From CAZAPO01 sp044841755 (lineage in GTDB: Bacteria > Bacteroidota > Bacteroidia > Flavobacteriales > Flavobacteriaceae): 64,000 nt of DNA. The stretch lies in assembly GCA_044841755.1 (NCBI GenBank), contig JAXOFM010000003.1, forward strand, positions 310,001 to 374,000. Reading direction: 5' to 3'. The notes beneath the pieces were generated by a model. The model searched no databases. It was not told where the DNA came from and worked only from the letters and a program-made list of their open reading frames with translations. This document shows, piece by piece, positions 44,729 through 53,986 of the stretch. The translations under genes were made by a program, and so were the position numbers. How positions within the stretch are numbered: the stretch's first letter is position 1; the number at the start of each line of letters is the position of its first letter.

Positions 44729-45793
44729 TTATAGTTTAGTCATCTTATTTAATAAAAAGTAATCTGCAAGTACTAATGCAGCCATAGCCTCCACAATAGG
44801 AACAGCTCTAGGAACTACACAAGGATCATGACGACCCTTACCTTGCATTTCTACAATATTACCAATTTTATCAATAGTATCTTGTTTCTGCATAATGGTA
44901 GCAACGGGCTTAAAAGCAACTCTAAGGTAAATATCCATTCCGTTGCTTATCCCTCCTTGAATTCCACCTGAAAGATTTGTTTTTGTAGTTCCATCTTTAT
45001 TGAATTGGTCATTATGTTCGCTACCTTTCATTTTTGCTCCACAAAATCCGCTACCATATTCAAAACCCTTGACAGCGTTTATAGATAGCATTGCTTTTCC
45101 TAATTCTGCATGTAACCTATCAAAAACAGGTTCTCCTAGGCCTACAGGCACATTTTGTAATACACAAGTAACGGTTCCTCCAATAGTATCACCTTGCTTT
45201 CTGATTTCTTTGATGCGATCGATCATAGTTTGCGCTATGTTCTCATCTGGACATCTTACTACATTCGATTCGATCTTAGAAAAATCTAAATCCTGATAAG
45301 GTTTATCTATAAAGATTTCACCTACTGAAGATGTGAAAGCAGTAATCTTGACTTCACTAAGTAGTTGTTTGGCTATAGCTCCTGCTACTACACGACATGC
45401 TGTTTCTCTTGCAGAACTTCTCCCTCCGCCTCTATAGTCACGTACTCCATACTTTTGATCATAAACATAGTCTGCGTGACTTGGACGAAATACGTCTTTT
45501 ATATGAGAATAATCTTTTGATTTTTGATTAGCGTTTTCAATAATAAAACCAATTGAAGTTCCAGTAGTTTTTCCTTCAAAAATCCCTGAAAGAAACTTTA
45601 CTGTATCCGGTTCTTTACGCTGGGTAACAATTTTAGATTGACCAGGTTTACGCCTATTCAATTCGGTTTGTATATTCTCTAAATCTAGCATTATACCTGA
45701 CGGACATCCATCAATAACTCCACCAATTGCTACTCCGTGAGATTCACCAAAAGTGGTGAGTTTAAAAACATTTCCAAAGGAATTTCCTGCCAT
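44729..45793 (-). CDS. aroC: Chorismate synthase
   Basis: A 354-residue enzyme that converts 5-enolpyruvylshikimate-3-phosphate to chorismate, the last step of the shikimate pathway, using reduced FMN. Diagnostic segments: GNSFGNVFKLTTFGESHG at the N-terminus, GIEGKTTG-type region (here FEGKTTGTSIGF), SSARETACRVVAGAIAK and the GGISNGMDIYLRVAFKP end. All conserved blocks are intact; length normal. Followed 7 bases later by the dicarboxylate symporter gene. Confidence 0.98.
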   Translation of the reverse strand: MAGNSFGNVFKLTTFGESHGVAIGGVIDGCPSGIMLDLENIQTELNRRKPGQSKIVTQRKEPDTVKFLSGIFEGKTTGTSIGFIIENANQKSKDYSHIKDVFRPSHADYVYDQKYGVRDYRGGGRSSARETACRVVAGAIAKQLLSEVKITAFTSSVGEIFIDKPYQDLDFSKIESNVVRCPDENIAQTMIDRIKEIRKQGDTIGGTVTCVLQNVPVGLGEPVFDRLHAELGKAMLSINAVKGFEYGSGFCGAKMKGSEHNDQFNKDGTTKTNLSGGIQGGISNGMDIYLRVAFKPVATIMQKQDTIDKIGNIVEMQGKGRHDPCVVPRAVPIVEAMAALVLADYFLLNKMTKL

Positions 45794-45995
45794 GTACTAC
45801 TTATTTTGTGCTAATGTAAATTTATTATTACAGAAACAAAAATTGGAAGCTTTAAAGTACTCATTTATTTGTCCAAGGCGCTCAAAATTATAGCATACAT
45901 AATTCAACTATGGTTTTTTGCAAATAATTGTGGCATGATATTCGTTATTAGCTGTATAATATTAATTTTACATTCATTAATTAAAAAACTGAATT

Positions 45996-46481
45996 ATGAG
46001 AAACATTTGTTTAATAGTATTAACCTTAGTAGGTTTTAGTTTTTCTGGTAATGCTCAAGATATTGCCGACAATGCCATAGGACTCCGCTTAGGAGATAGT
46101 GATGGTTTTGGTGCAGAAATATCTTATCAAAGAGCTGTTAGTGATTCTAACAGATTAGAATTTGGTCTTGGTTGGAGAAGCGGAAATAGTTATGATGCCT
46201 TTAGAGCTGTTGGATTATACCAATGGGTTTTTCAATTAGATGGGAACTTTAATTGGTATACTGGAGTTGGTGGTGGATTAGCTTCATACAGCTTAGATAA
46301 TGTTAGTCCTGGAATGAGTGATAGCGATACCTCATTACTTATAGCAGGTGATATTGGTATTGAGTATGATTTTGATATTCCGTTGGTTATTTCACTAGAC
46401 TTTAGACCTGAACTAGGCTTTGGAGATATTAATGATGATCTGGATTTTGATATTGCATTAGGAATACGTTATCAATTCTAA
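45996..46481 (+). CDS. Small exported outer-membrane beta-barrel protein
   Basis: A 161-residue protein with a signal peptide (residues 1-20, cleavage near NAQ). The mature part alternates Gly/aromatic beta strands (LEFGLGWRSG, YTGVGGGLASYSL) and ends in GIRYQF, the phenylalanine terminus typical of Bam-inserted barrels. It is short for a full barrel (about eight strands). Ligand and function unknown. A strong terminator follows 25 bases after the stop. Confidence 0.78.
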   Translation: MRNICLIVLTLVGFSFSGNAQDIADNAIGLRLGDSDGFGAEISYQRAVSDSNRLEFGLGWRSGNSYDAFRAVGLYQWVFQLDGNFNWYTGVGGGLASYSLDNVSPGMSDSDTSLLIAGDIGIEYDFDIPLVISLDFRPELGFGDINDDLDFDIALGIRYQF

Positions 46482-46505
46482 ACAAAAACAAATTATAATA
46501 AAATT

Positions 46506-46531
46506 AAACCACCTTTTTAGGTGGTTTTTTT
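46506..46531 (+). terminator. Intrinsic terminator after the outer-membrane protein gene
   Basis: Nine-pair perfect stem AAACCACCT / AGGTGGTTT (46506-46514 and 46519-46527, TTTT loop) followed by TTTT. It sits between convergent genes and overlaps the bshA stop. Confidence 0.9.
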
Positions 46532-47666
46532 ATATGGACAAACAATTCGTTAAAGCCTGTTCATATATTTCTTCGTAAATAGGAACAATCTCATGAATAT
46601 CAAATCCTAAAGCAACCTTCTTAGCATTTGTTTTAAACTCTTCTAAGGTTTTATCATCTTTCAGAATTTGTAACGCATTTTTAGTCATTGATTGAATATC
46701 ACCGACATCACTCAAAAATCCAGATACTCCATCAATATTAACCTCTGGAATACCTCCTGTATTACTTGAAATAACAGGAACACCCGAAGCCATTGCTTCT
46801 AAAGCAGCTAACCCGAAACTCTCCGTTTCAGATGGTAATAAGAACAGATCACTAAAGCAAAGTATTTTATCTATTTCACCACTATTACCTAAAAATTTAA
46901 CCCTGTCTTCTATACCAAGTTTTTCACATAACATTTCTGCTGGTTCTTTTTCTGGACCTTCCCCTACCATCATTAAAGTAGCTGAAATTTCCTTTTGAAT
47001 CTCATAAAACACGTGAATTATATCGTCTATTCGTTTTACTTTTCTAAAATTACTGATATGAGTTATTACACGCTCATTATCATTAGCTAACATTGCACGT
47101 TGACAATCGGTAAAATGAGTAACATGTCTTTCTAGATCAATGAAATTTGGAACTACTTTTATGTTGTTCTTAACGTTAAATAGTCTCAATGTGTCATCTT
47201 TTAAACTTTGAGAAACAGATGTTACAGCATCAGATTTGTTAATACTAAACTCTACAGCAGTTTTATAATGAGGATGACTACCAACTAAAGTAATATCCGT
47301 ACCATGTAGCGTAGTTACAATTGGCAATTCAATTCCTCCTTCATATAGCATTTTCTTCGCCATATAGGCAGCATACGCGTGAGGAATCGCGTAATGCACA
47401 TGTAATACATCAATCTTATGAAGTTTAACCATATCAACAAGCTTACTTGATAATGCCAACTCATAAGGTTGATAAAGAAATAGTGGATACTCTGGTACAT
47501 TAACTTCATGAAAATGTACATTATGACTCAATAAATCTAACCTTACTGGTTGGCTATATGTAATAAAATGTACTTCATGACCTCTTTTAGAAAGCTCTAA
47601 ACCTAACTCTGTAGCAACTACACCACTTCCTCCAAAGGTTGGATAACAAACAATTCCTATATTCAT
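46530..47666 (-). CDS. bshA: N-acetyl-alpha-D-glucosaminyl L-malate synthase (bacillithiol pathway)
   Basis: A 378-residue GT4 glycosyltransferase. The N-terminus (GIVCYPTFGGSGVVATELG) and the H-rich loop VLHVHYAIPHAYAA are characteristic of BshA; the nucleotide-sugar EX7E motif shows as ETESFGLAALEAMASG. It makes GlcNAc-malate from UDP-GlcNAc and malate, the first step to bacillithiol. No bshB or bshC is in the window. It is the second gene of an operon with the GH3-beta-lactamase gene (1-base gap). Confidence 0.92.
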   Translation of the reverse strand: MNIGIVCYPTFGGSGVVATELGLELSKRGHEVHFITYSQPVRLDLLSHNVHFHEVNVPEYPLFLYQPYELALSSKLVDMVKLHKIDVLHVHYAIPHAYAAYMAKKMLYEGGIELPIVTTLHGTDITLVGSHPHYKTAVEFSINKSDAVTSVSQSLKDDTLRLFNVKNNIKVVPNFIDLERHVTHFTDCQRAMLANDNERVITHISNFRKVKRIDDIIHVFYEIQKEISATLMMVGEGPEKEPAEMLCEKLGIEDRVKFLGNSGEIDKILCFSDLFLLPSETESFGLAALEAMASGVPVISSNTGGIPEVNIDGVSGFLSDVGDIQSMTKNALQILKDDKTLEEFKTNAKKVALGFDIHEIVPIYEEIYEQALTNCLSI

Positions 47667-47667
47667 A

Positions 47668-50586
47668 TTATTCTTCTATAGCTTCATAAATCAAACGCTG
47701 AATTTCGGTTCTAATACTTTCCTTCAACAATTTATTCTCTTTTGAACTTGGGTAGGTTCTATTTGCCATAAAAACATAGACCAATTCCTCCTCAGGATCT
47801 GCCCAAGTATATGTTCCTGTAAAACCCGAATGACCAAAACTTGTCATAGAAACACAACCACATGTAGGTCCATCTTCTTCTAATTGTGGTTTATCAAAAC
47901 CGACCCCTCTTCTATTATCCGATTCACAAAAATAGCACTCATTAAACTTATCTAAAGTCTCTGTATTAAAATAACGATGACCTCCATAATATCCTTTTTG
48001 CAAATACATCTGCATAATTTTAGCTACATCATTAGCGTTACTGAATATTCCAGCATGACCTCCTACTCCTTGTTGCATTGCTGCTCCCATGTCATGAACA
48101 TATCCATGAATTTCCTGATAACGGAAATAATCATCAACTTCAGAAGGTACAATTTGGGTTTTACTAAATCTTTCCCTTGGCTTATATGTTGTGTAATTAG
48201 CACCTAGAGATTTATAAAAACGTTGTTGCACCAATTCGTCCAATGGTTGGTCGTAATGATACTCTATAAATTTCTTTAAAATATAATATGGTAAATCACT
48301 GTATCTGTAACTCAGTCTTTCCAACATATCACTCTCTTTAATAATAGAGTTAATGGAGTCTTGATAATCAGATCTTAAGAATAGATTATTAGCAACTTCT
48401 ATATTATACTGTCTGCTTCGTTTAGTTCTATAATATTGCTCAGAAGGTTTCTTTGTAACAGAGTCTAGTGTCTTTTCATAAAAAGGAATCCAAGGTGTTA
48501 ACTGTGCAAAATGGGATAGCATCTTCTTGATGGTAACATCTTCTTTATTGGTACCTTTAAACTCTGGCAATATCTTTGAAATCTTGGTATCTAGTTTAAT
48601 AATTCCTCCTTCTTCTAACTCCATAACTAAAGGGAGTGTAGCCAAAATTTTTGTTAGTGAAGCCACATCATAAATATCTGTCCATCTAACATGTTGCTCA
48701 CCTTTATAAGTATGCTTACCAAAATTTTTATTATAAACAACCTTTCCTTTTCTAGCAACTAAAAGTTGAATTCCTGGAGTCATTAAAGAATCAACCGCAT
48801 ATTTGGCTACTGAATCTACTTTAGCTAATCGCGTGCTATTTATTCCAACTCTTTCTGGTAAACTATAACCTAATCTACTTGTAGAGGGAAAATGAATTCC
48901 TTGTCCAAGTTTAAAATTCTCTCCAGAATGTACAGGGAGATTCCCTTTAGCTGCTATGGCTCCAAAAATTAATTGAGCAGCCTTTTGCTGACCTACTTTA
49001 CTATTTTGATATGCAACTAAAACGCTTTTAAGATTGGTATCCGTTTTTAAATCCAATAATGTATAAGATCTAGCAAAAACTGATAGAATTGTAATATTGT
49101 TTCTTGCAATTTCATATAACCAGGTCAACTCTTTTTCAGTAAACTTGTATCCTTTCCAAGGATTGGCGTTAGACTTATGAAACCCTACTATTACAGTGTT
49201 ATAATTGTTAAGTTTAGAAATTAAATCATCAAGGTTATCAGCAGAAACTTGATGAACTCTCGTATATTTTTTAAGCTCCTCTAGAAATGCGGTACCATCA
49301 TCATCACCAAGCTTAACATATGCTACTGTTTTATTTTCCAGTTGTCTTAAAGGTAAAAGATCATTCTCATTTTTTGCTACAGTAAGGGCATTCTCAATAA
49401 GCTCTTCATAAAGTATGTCATCCTCTAACCTATTTAGATCTTCAACCAGATTGTCCAATTCAACAGGTTTATAATTATTTAAGCCAACTTTATACTTAGC
49501 CATGAGAACTTTCTTCACTGAGTGCGATAAACGTTCTTCAGTAATTTCTCCACTCTCGTAAGCAGAAGCTATTTTGTCTATCCCTTTTCCAATATCTTCT
49601 GAAATTACCAATATATCATTCCCTGCTTTAAAAGCTGCTAAATCAACATCTTCAGATTTACTAAAGTTTGAAGCTCCTTTCATATTCAAAGCATCTGTAA
49701 GAACCAATCCTTTATGACCAAGCTTTTCTTTCAGAATATTAGTAATGATATTTTCTGACAATGTTGATGGATATCCAGGTTTAGACTCTAAACTAGGAAT
49801 ATTCAGATGTGCTACCATGACACCAGAAAGTCCTTTATTTATAAGGCTTTTATAAGGATATAATTCTACAGAATCAATCCTTTTTTCATCAAAACTTATG
49901 GTTGGTAATGATTTATGTGAATCTACTTCCGTATCTCCATGACCTGGAAAGTGTTTAGCCGAGGCTAAAATGCCTTCACCTTGCATACCTTCCATAAAGG
50001 CTAAAGCTTTATTAGTTACGTTAAGTTTGTCCTCTCCAAACGAACGGTTACCAATTATTGGATTATTAGGATTAGTATTTATATCAACAACAGGAGCAAA
50101 ATTGTAATGAATTCCTATACGCTTACAATGCTCTCCAATATTTTTTCCAACTTTTCTTATAAGCTCGTTGTCCTTTATAGCTCCTAAGGTCATATTCCAA
50201 GGAAAGCTCACTGTTGAATCTAATCGCATACCTAATCCCCATTCGCCATCAAAACCAATTAGCATTGGTGTCTTGGACAAAGACTGGTACTCATTTGTTA
50301 ATCTAGCTTGACGAATTGGTCCACCTTTAGAAAAGATCACTCCGCCAATTTTCTTCTCTTTTATCAAATTAACAATGAACTGATGAGTTTTCTGATCTTG
50401 ACTTGAAAAAACCATAGGCATAAACATCTGCCCAATTTTTTCTTTTAAACTTAACGAATTATAGACGCTATCCACCCATTTTTGTTGAGCTTCAAAGTCT
50501 TTAGTTTTTAATGGATGAGTAGTTTCTTGAGCGAATGAATATAAGCCTAAGCAAAAAAGTGCAATGAAAAAGGTTACTTTGCGCAT
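47668..50586 (-). CDS. Glycoside hydrolase family 3 fused to a serine beta-lactamase-like domain
   Basis: A 972-residue secreted protein with signal peptide (residues 1-19). Residues about 40-390 are a GH3 N-acetylhexosaminidase module with the NagZ motif KHFPGHGD (211-218) and the TDALNM nucleophile region. Residues 390-590 form the GH3 C-domain-like linker. Residues about 600-972 are a class C beta-lactamase/esterase module, with SLTK (SxxK) near residue 640 and HSGFTGT as the KTG-like motif; RYSDLPYYIL resembles the YxN element. The fusion is common in Bacteroidota and likely acts on cell-wall or muropeptide material in the periplasm. The bshA gene follows 1 base after the stop. Confidence 0.9.
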   Translation of the reverse strand: MRKVTFFIALFCLGLYSFAQETTHPLKTKDFEAQQKWVDSVYNSLSLKEKIGQMFMPMVFSSQDQKTHQFIVNLIKEKKIGGVIFSKGGPIRQARLTNEYQSLSKTPMLIGFDGEWGLGMRLDSTVSFPWNMTLGAIKDNELIRKVGKNIGEHCKRIGIHYNFAPVVDINTNPNNPIIGNRSFGEDKLNVTNKALAFMEGMQGEGILASAKHFPGHGDTEVDSHKSLPTISFDEKRIDSVELYPYKSLINKGLSGVMVAHLNIPSLESKPGYPSTLSENIITNILKEKLGHKGLVLTDALNMKGASNFSKSEDVDLAAFKAGNDILVISEDIGKGIDKIASAYESGEITEERLSHSVKKVLMAKYKVGLNNYKPVELDNLVEDLNRLEDDILYEELIENALTVAKNENDLLPLRQLENKTVAYVKLGDDDGTAFLEELKKYTRVHQVSADNLDDLISKLNNYNTVIVGFHKSNANPWKGYKFTEKELTWLYEIARNNITILSVFARSYTLLDLKTDTNLKSVLVAYQNSKVGQQKAAQLIFGAIAAKGNLPVHSGENFKLGQGIHFPSTSRLGYSLPERVGINSTRLAKVDSVAKYAVDSLMTPGIQLLVARKGKVVYNKNFGKHTYKGEQHVRWTDIYDVASLTKILATLPLVMELEEGGIIKLDTKISKILPEFKGTNKEDVTIKKMLSHFAQLTPWIPFYEKTLDSVTKKPSEQYYRTKRSRQYNIEVANNLFLRSDYQDSINSIIKESDMLERLSYRYSDLPYYILKKFIEYHYDQPLDELVQQRFYKSLGANYTTYKPRERFSKTQIVPSEVDDYFRYQEIHGYVHDMGAAMQQGVGGHAGIFSNANDVAKIMQMYLQKGYYGGHRYFNTETLDKFNECYFCESDNRRGVGFDKPQLEEDGPTCGCVSMTSFGHSGFTGTYTWADPEEELVYVFMANRTYPSSKENKLLKESIRTEIQRLIYEAIEE

Positions 50587-50708
50587 AGTTTTGGGATTAA
50601 TTACTTATCAATATTTTATGATACACATAAAACTATGCCAAATTACCATTTTTAAAGGAAGCTGAAAAAACTTTAAGATAGATTTATAAAGAAGAAATTA
50701 ACTAAAAA

Positions 50709-51932
50709 CTACTTTATCAAATCGATATGTCTGTCATGATAACCTAAAAGGTATAATACGCCATCCAAACCAATACTTGATATAGAACTTTGAGCATTAT
50801 CCTTTACTGTAGGCTTTGCGTGAAAAGCTATTCCTAAACCTGCTAAATTTAGCATTGGAAGATCATTAGCTCCATCTCCAACTGCTATAGTTTGCTCTAT
50901 AGCAATACCTTCCTTTTTAGCTATTTCTTTAAGATATTCGGCTTTTTTTTCACCATTTACTATTTCGCCCAAATAGTTTCCTGTTAAAGCTCCATTCTTA
51001 ATTTCCAATTCATTAGCATGAACATAATCTATACCTAGTTCTTTTTGTAAATAATGACCAAAATAAGTGAACCCTCCAGATAGAATTGCAGTTTTAAAAC
51101 CATAACTCTTTAAAGTATCTATAAGTCTTCTGGCCCCTTTGGTTATTGGTAGATTGATAGCCACATCATGCAAAACTTCTTCACTAAGTCCTTCAAGGAG
51201 TTTCATACGTCTCTTAAAACTTTCATTGAAATCTATTTCTCCTTGCATTGCCGCTTCAGTAATTGCTTTTACTTGATCTCCAACGCCAGCTAATTCAGCT
51301 AGTTTATCTATTACCTCTGCTTGAATTAATGTAGAATCCATGTCAAAACAGACTAAGCGTCTATTCCTCCTGTAAATGTTGTCTTCCTGGAAAGCAATAT
51401 CTACATCTAGATCATGTGAAATCTGCATAAACTTAGCTGTAATATCAGCTTTGTCAATTATTTTTCCTCGAATAGAAAGTTGAATTGAAGCTCTTGGATA
51501 TTCTTCTTCTGCAACAACTGACAAGCGACCCGTTAATCGCTTTATTGCGTCTATATTTAGATTCTTATCTGAAATCACTTTAGTGACCTGAGCAATCTGC
51601 TCAGCTGTAAGTTTCTCACCTAAAATGGTAATAATGTACCTATCTTTTCCTTGTTGGCTTACCCAATCTTCATAATCATCTAACGAGATTGGAGAGAACT
51701 TAGCAGTAATATCAAGCTCGTACGCTTTAAAAAGAAGGTCTTTTAATACTGATGCCGACTTTTTACCTGATTCAATTTCAAACATTATTCCTAGCGACAA
51801 TGTATCATGGATATTGGCTTGACCAATATCAAGAATTTTGGCACCATAATCTGCCAAAACGTTCATCAAACTTGATGTAAGTCCTGGTTTATCAGTTCCA
51901 GAAATGTTTAGTAAGAAAATCTCTTTAGCCAT
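50709..51932 (-). CDS. serB: Phosphoserine phosphatase with N-terminal ACT domains
   Basis: About 407 residues. Two ACT-like regulatory regions (N-terminal GTDKPGLTSSLMNVLADYG, second near residue 90-170) precede the HAD phosphatase domain with the nucleophile motif FDMDSTL, GAR region KGARRLIDTLK and the motif AVGDGANDLPML. It hydrolyses phosphoserine to serine. The start is placed at the ATG at 51932; the longer frame begins with a GTG at 51947 five codons upstream. Monocistronic, with 124 bases upstream to the next gene. Confidence 0.95.
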   Translation of the reverse strand: MAKEIFLLNISGTDKPGLTSSLMNVLADYGAKILDIGQANIHDTLSLGIMFEIESGKKSASVLKDLLFKAYELDITAKFSPISLDDYEDWVSQQGKDRYIITILGEKLTAEQIAQVTKVISDKNLNIDAIKRLTGRLSVVAEEEYPRASIQLSIRGKIIDKADITAKFMQISHDLDVDIAFQEDNIYRRNRRLVCFDMDSTLIQAEVIDKLAELAGVGDQVKAITEAAMQGEIDFNESFKRRMKLLEGLSEEVLHDVAINLPITKGARRLIDTLKSYGFKTAILSGGFTYFGHYLQKELGIDYVHANELEIKNGALTGNYLGEIVNGEKKAEYLKEIAKKEGIAIEQTIAVGDGANDLPMLNLAGLGIAFHAKPTVKDNAQSSISSIGLDGVLYLLGYHDRHIDLIK

Positions 51933-52056
51933 AATTTTCAGTTTCACTTTTTGAAGCCATAAAAATCACGATTCTATCTAATAAATAAAAAATCTAGTAA
52001 AGATAATTGAACTTTAAGTTACGCAAACGTAAGAGTTAGAATAACAAATGGATGCA

Positions 52057-52542
52057 CTAATTAAGAAATCGACTATGCCAACTCTCGCTAGCTGGAACTT
52101 CCCAGTTCTCTAAATATTCAGCTTTATTAGCAACCAGATTATTAAAAACAATAGTTTTCTTAGAAACTGCCTTGTCCTTCGCCATTTTCTTAAAATCTGA
52201 CAGTGACTTGTAGGCAATAAATTCTCCTTGCTTATAGGACACATTCATTTTATCCATAAGATCGATACTATACTCTTTCTCCAATTGCTGAATAAAATGA
52301 ACTGAAGCATCAATAGAACAACCAGTAGCAACATTCAAGTTTTGATTTAAACCTAGCGTTATAAACCTCTTATACTTAATATCATAACCTGCCATAAGAT
52401 CACTACCATGAGCAGTCCAGTTTTCGATAAATGTATCTAGTTTATTACTTATCTCAGAAATCTCATTTTCAGTTAATGAGCGATTACATTGATAGATCCA
52501 AACACGTGAGGTTTCCGGTAATGAATTAAAATCTACTAACAT
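52057..52542 (-). CDS. Conserved Bacteroidota protein, mislabelled 'ABC transporter ATPase'
   Basis: A 161-residue soluble protein starting MLVDFNSLPETSRVWIYQ, typical of a conserved Bacteroidota family. It is usually annotated as an ABC transporter ATPase, but it has no Walker A or B motif or signature sequence, so that label is not supported here. It lies last in the AmiC-MlaD-FeS gene block, 3 bases after the CCG-domain protein gene, which suggests a link to that electron-transfer block. Confidence 0.8.
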   Translation of the reverse strand: MLVDFNSLPETSRVWIYQCNRSLTENEISEISNKLDTFIENWTAHGSDLMAGYDIKYKRFITLGLNQNLNVATGCSIDASVHFIQQLEKEYSIDLMDKMNVSYKQGEFIAYKSLSDFKKMAKDKAVSKKTIVFNNLVANKAEYLENWEVPASESWHSRFLN

Positions 52543-52545
52543 AAA

Positions 52546-53319
52546 TTAAAGGGATTGTGATAGTAATTCAGCAACATCCAATACTTGAATATCACCTTCT
52601 TTTTCTTTGAACTTTACACCATCAGTCATCATGGTGTTACAATAAGGACAACCGGTTGCTATTACTTCAGGATTAGTTTGAAGCGCATCTTCTGTTCTAA
52701 GTACATTCACATCCATATCACCTTTTTCTGGTTCCTTGAACATTTGTGCACCTCCAGCTCCACAGCATAAAGCATTTCGTTTACTTCGTTTCATTTCTAC
52801 TAAATTAACTCCTAGGTTATTTAGTAGGCTGCGAGGTGCTTCATAAACCTCATTAGCTCTACCTAAGTAGCATGGATCATGAAAAGTGATTCGCTTTCCT
52901 TTGAAGGTATCTTGCTTTACCTTTAATCTGCCATCACTTATGAGCGCTTGCAAGAACTGCGTATGATGTAGCACTTCATAATTACCTCCTAATGAAGGAT
53001 ACTCATTTTTTATTGTATTATATGAATGCGGACAAGCAGTAACTATCTTCTTGATTTCATAAGCATTTAATATTTCTATATTGGTAACTGCTTGCATTTG
53101 GAACAAAAACTCGTTACCAGCACGTTTAGCAGCATCGCCAGTACAACTTTCTTCAGTTCCCAAAACCCCAAAATCAACACCTACTGCATTCAAAATTTTT
53201 ACAAATGCTTTTGTAATCTTTTTTGCTCGATCATCATAACTACCAGCTGAACCAACCCAAAATAATATCTCAGGTTGTTTACCCTCAGCCATGAATTCTG
53301 CCATTGTCTTTACATTCAT
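52546..53319 (-). CDS. CCG-domain Fe-S protein, heterodisulfide reductase B/LutA-like
   Basis: A 257-residue soluble protein with two cysteine-rich CCG domains: the first has CPHSYNT, the second FHDPCYLGR, CCGAGGAQMF and TGCPYC. Such pairs hold an unusual 4Fe-4S centre and receive electrons for a heterodisulfide or similar reduction. The partner is probably the membrane Fe-S protein encoded upstream in this operon (53987-55288). The true substrate in Bacteroidota is unknown. Confidence 0.88.
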   Translation of the reverse strand: MNVKTMAEFMAEGKQPEILFWVGSAGSYDDRAKKITKAFVKILNAVGVDFGVLGTEESCTGDAAKRAGNEFLFQMQAVTNIEILNAYEIKKIVTACPHSYNTIKNEYPSLGGNYEVLHHTQFLQALISDGRLKVKQDTFKGKRITFHDPCYLGRANEVYEAPRSLLNNLGVNLVEMKRSKRNALCCGAGGAQMFKEPEKGDMDVNVLRTEDALQTNPEVIATGCPYCNTMMTDGVKFKEKEGDIQVLDVAELLSQSL

Positions 53320-53334
53320 AGTAATATTTTTAAA

Positions 53335-53967
53335 CTAGTCTTCGCTTTTCTTCTTGCTTTCTAGCATAAGGTTTTGCTTGTACTCTTTGGCTTTTTCAAT
53401 TAAATCTGATGATACAACTTGATAAAACAACGGTGAGTCAGCATCATAGTTAACCATCACCCATTGATTATTAGTTGCGTCTTCCTTTAACATAATTGTT
53501 AAACTATCTTTTAGCAATACATCCATTGTATTATCAGAAATGAAGTTAACATCCATTCCTTGTGCACTCATCATAGAAGTCATCATTTGTTTTGATTCAT
53601 CATCAAACTCTTGATTTTTAAAGGTCATTTTCATTCTCATATCATATGAAACAAATGCATATTCTAAATTGTTTGCAGTTCCTTTAAAAACCTCTGAAAC
53701 CTTATACTCTGGAATTTTATCAAAGATTTCGATACTAAACTCATCATTGCCTTCAAAAGTCATTTTGAAAACTTCCTTGATCTGCTCTTTAGGAGCAATA
53801 TCAAACACTTTAGGATGTGTCATATCAATAATAGCATCAAAATCTTTATTAAGAACATCAACAAACATTTTATTTACAAGATCTTCTACAACAGATTTCT
53901 CTTGAGCATGAGAGCTTGATAATGCTGTAATTACCAATAAACTAAATAGTATTCTTTTTAAGTTCAT
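53335..53967 (-). CDS. Exported protein of unknown function
   Basis: A 210-residue secreted protein with a signal peptide (residues 1-21, cleavage near SHAQ). The mature part is acidic/Lys-rich with mixed beta-alpha character (ESVVEDLVNKMFVDVL start; DIAPKEQIKEVFKMTFEG) and no domain that I recognise. It sits between the two Fe-S protein genes with 15- and 19-base gaps, so it is co-transcribed with them. A periplasmic partner of the membrane subunit is possible. No catalytic motif is visible. Confidence 0.7.
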   Translation of the reverse strand: MNLKRILFSLLVITALSSSHAQEKSVVEDLVNKMFVDVLNKDFDAIIDMTHPKVFDIAPKEQIKEVFKMTFEGNDEFSIEIFDKIPEYKVSEVFKGTANNLEYAFVSYDMRMKMTFKNQEFDDESKQMMTSMMSAQGMDVNFISDNTMDVLLKDSLTIMLKEDATNNQWVMVNYDADSPLFYQVVSSDLIEKAKEYKQNLMLESKKKSED

Positions 53968-53986
53968 ATATAAAATAGTTAAGGGG

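Noticed and set aside
52057..52542. ABC transporter ATPase
   Set aside because: No Walker A, Walker B or signature motif is present; the common database label appears to be wrong.
53250..53257. A fifth functional AACCAACC site
   Set aside because: It is inside a coding region on the opposite strand to that gene and has no start codon near it.
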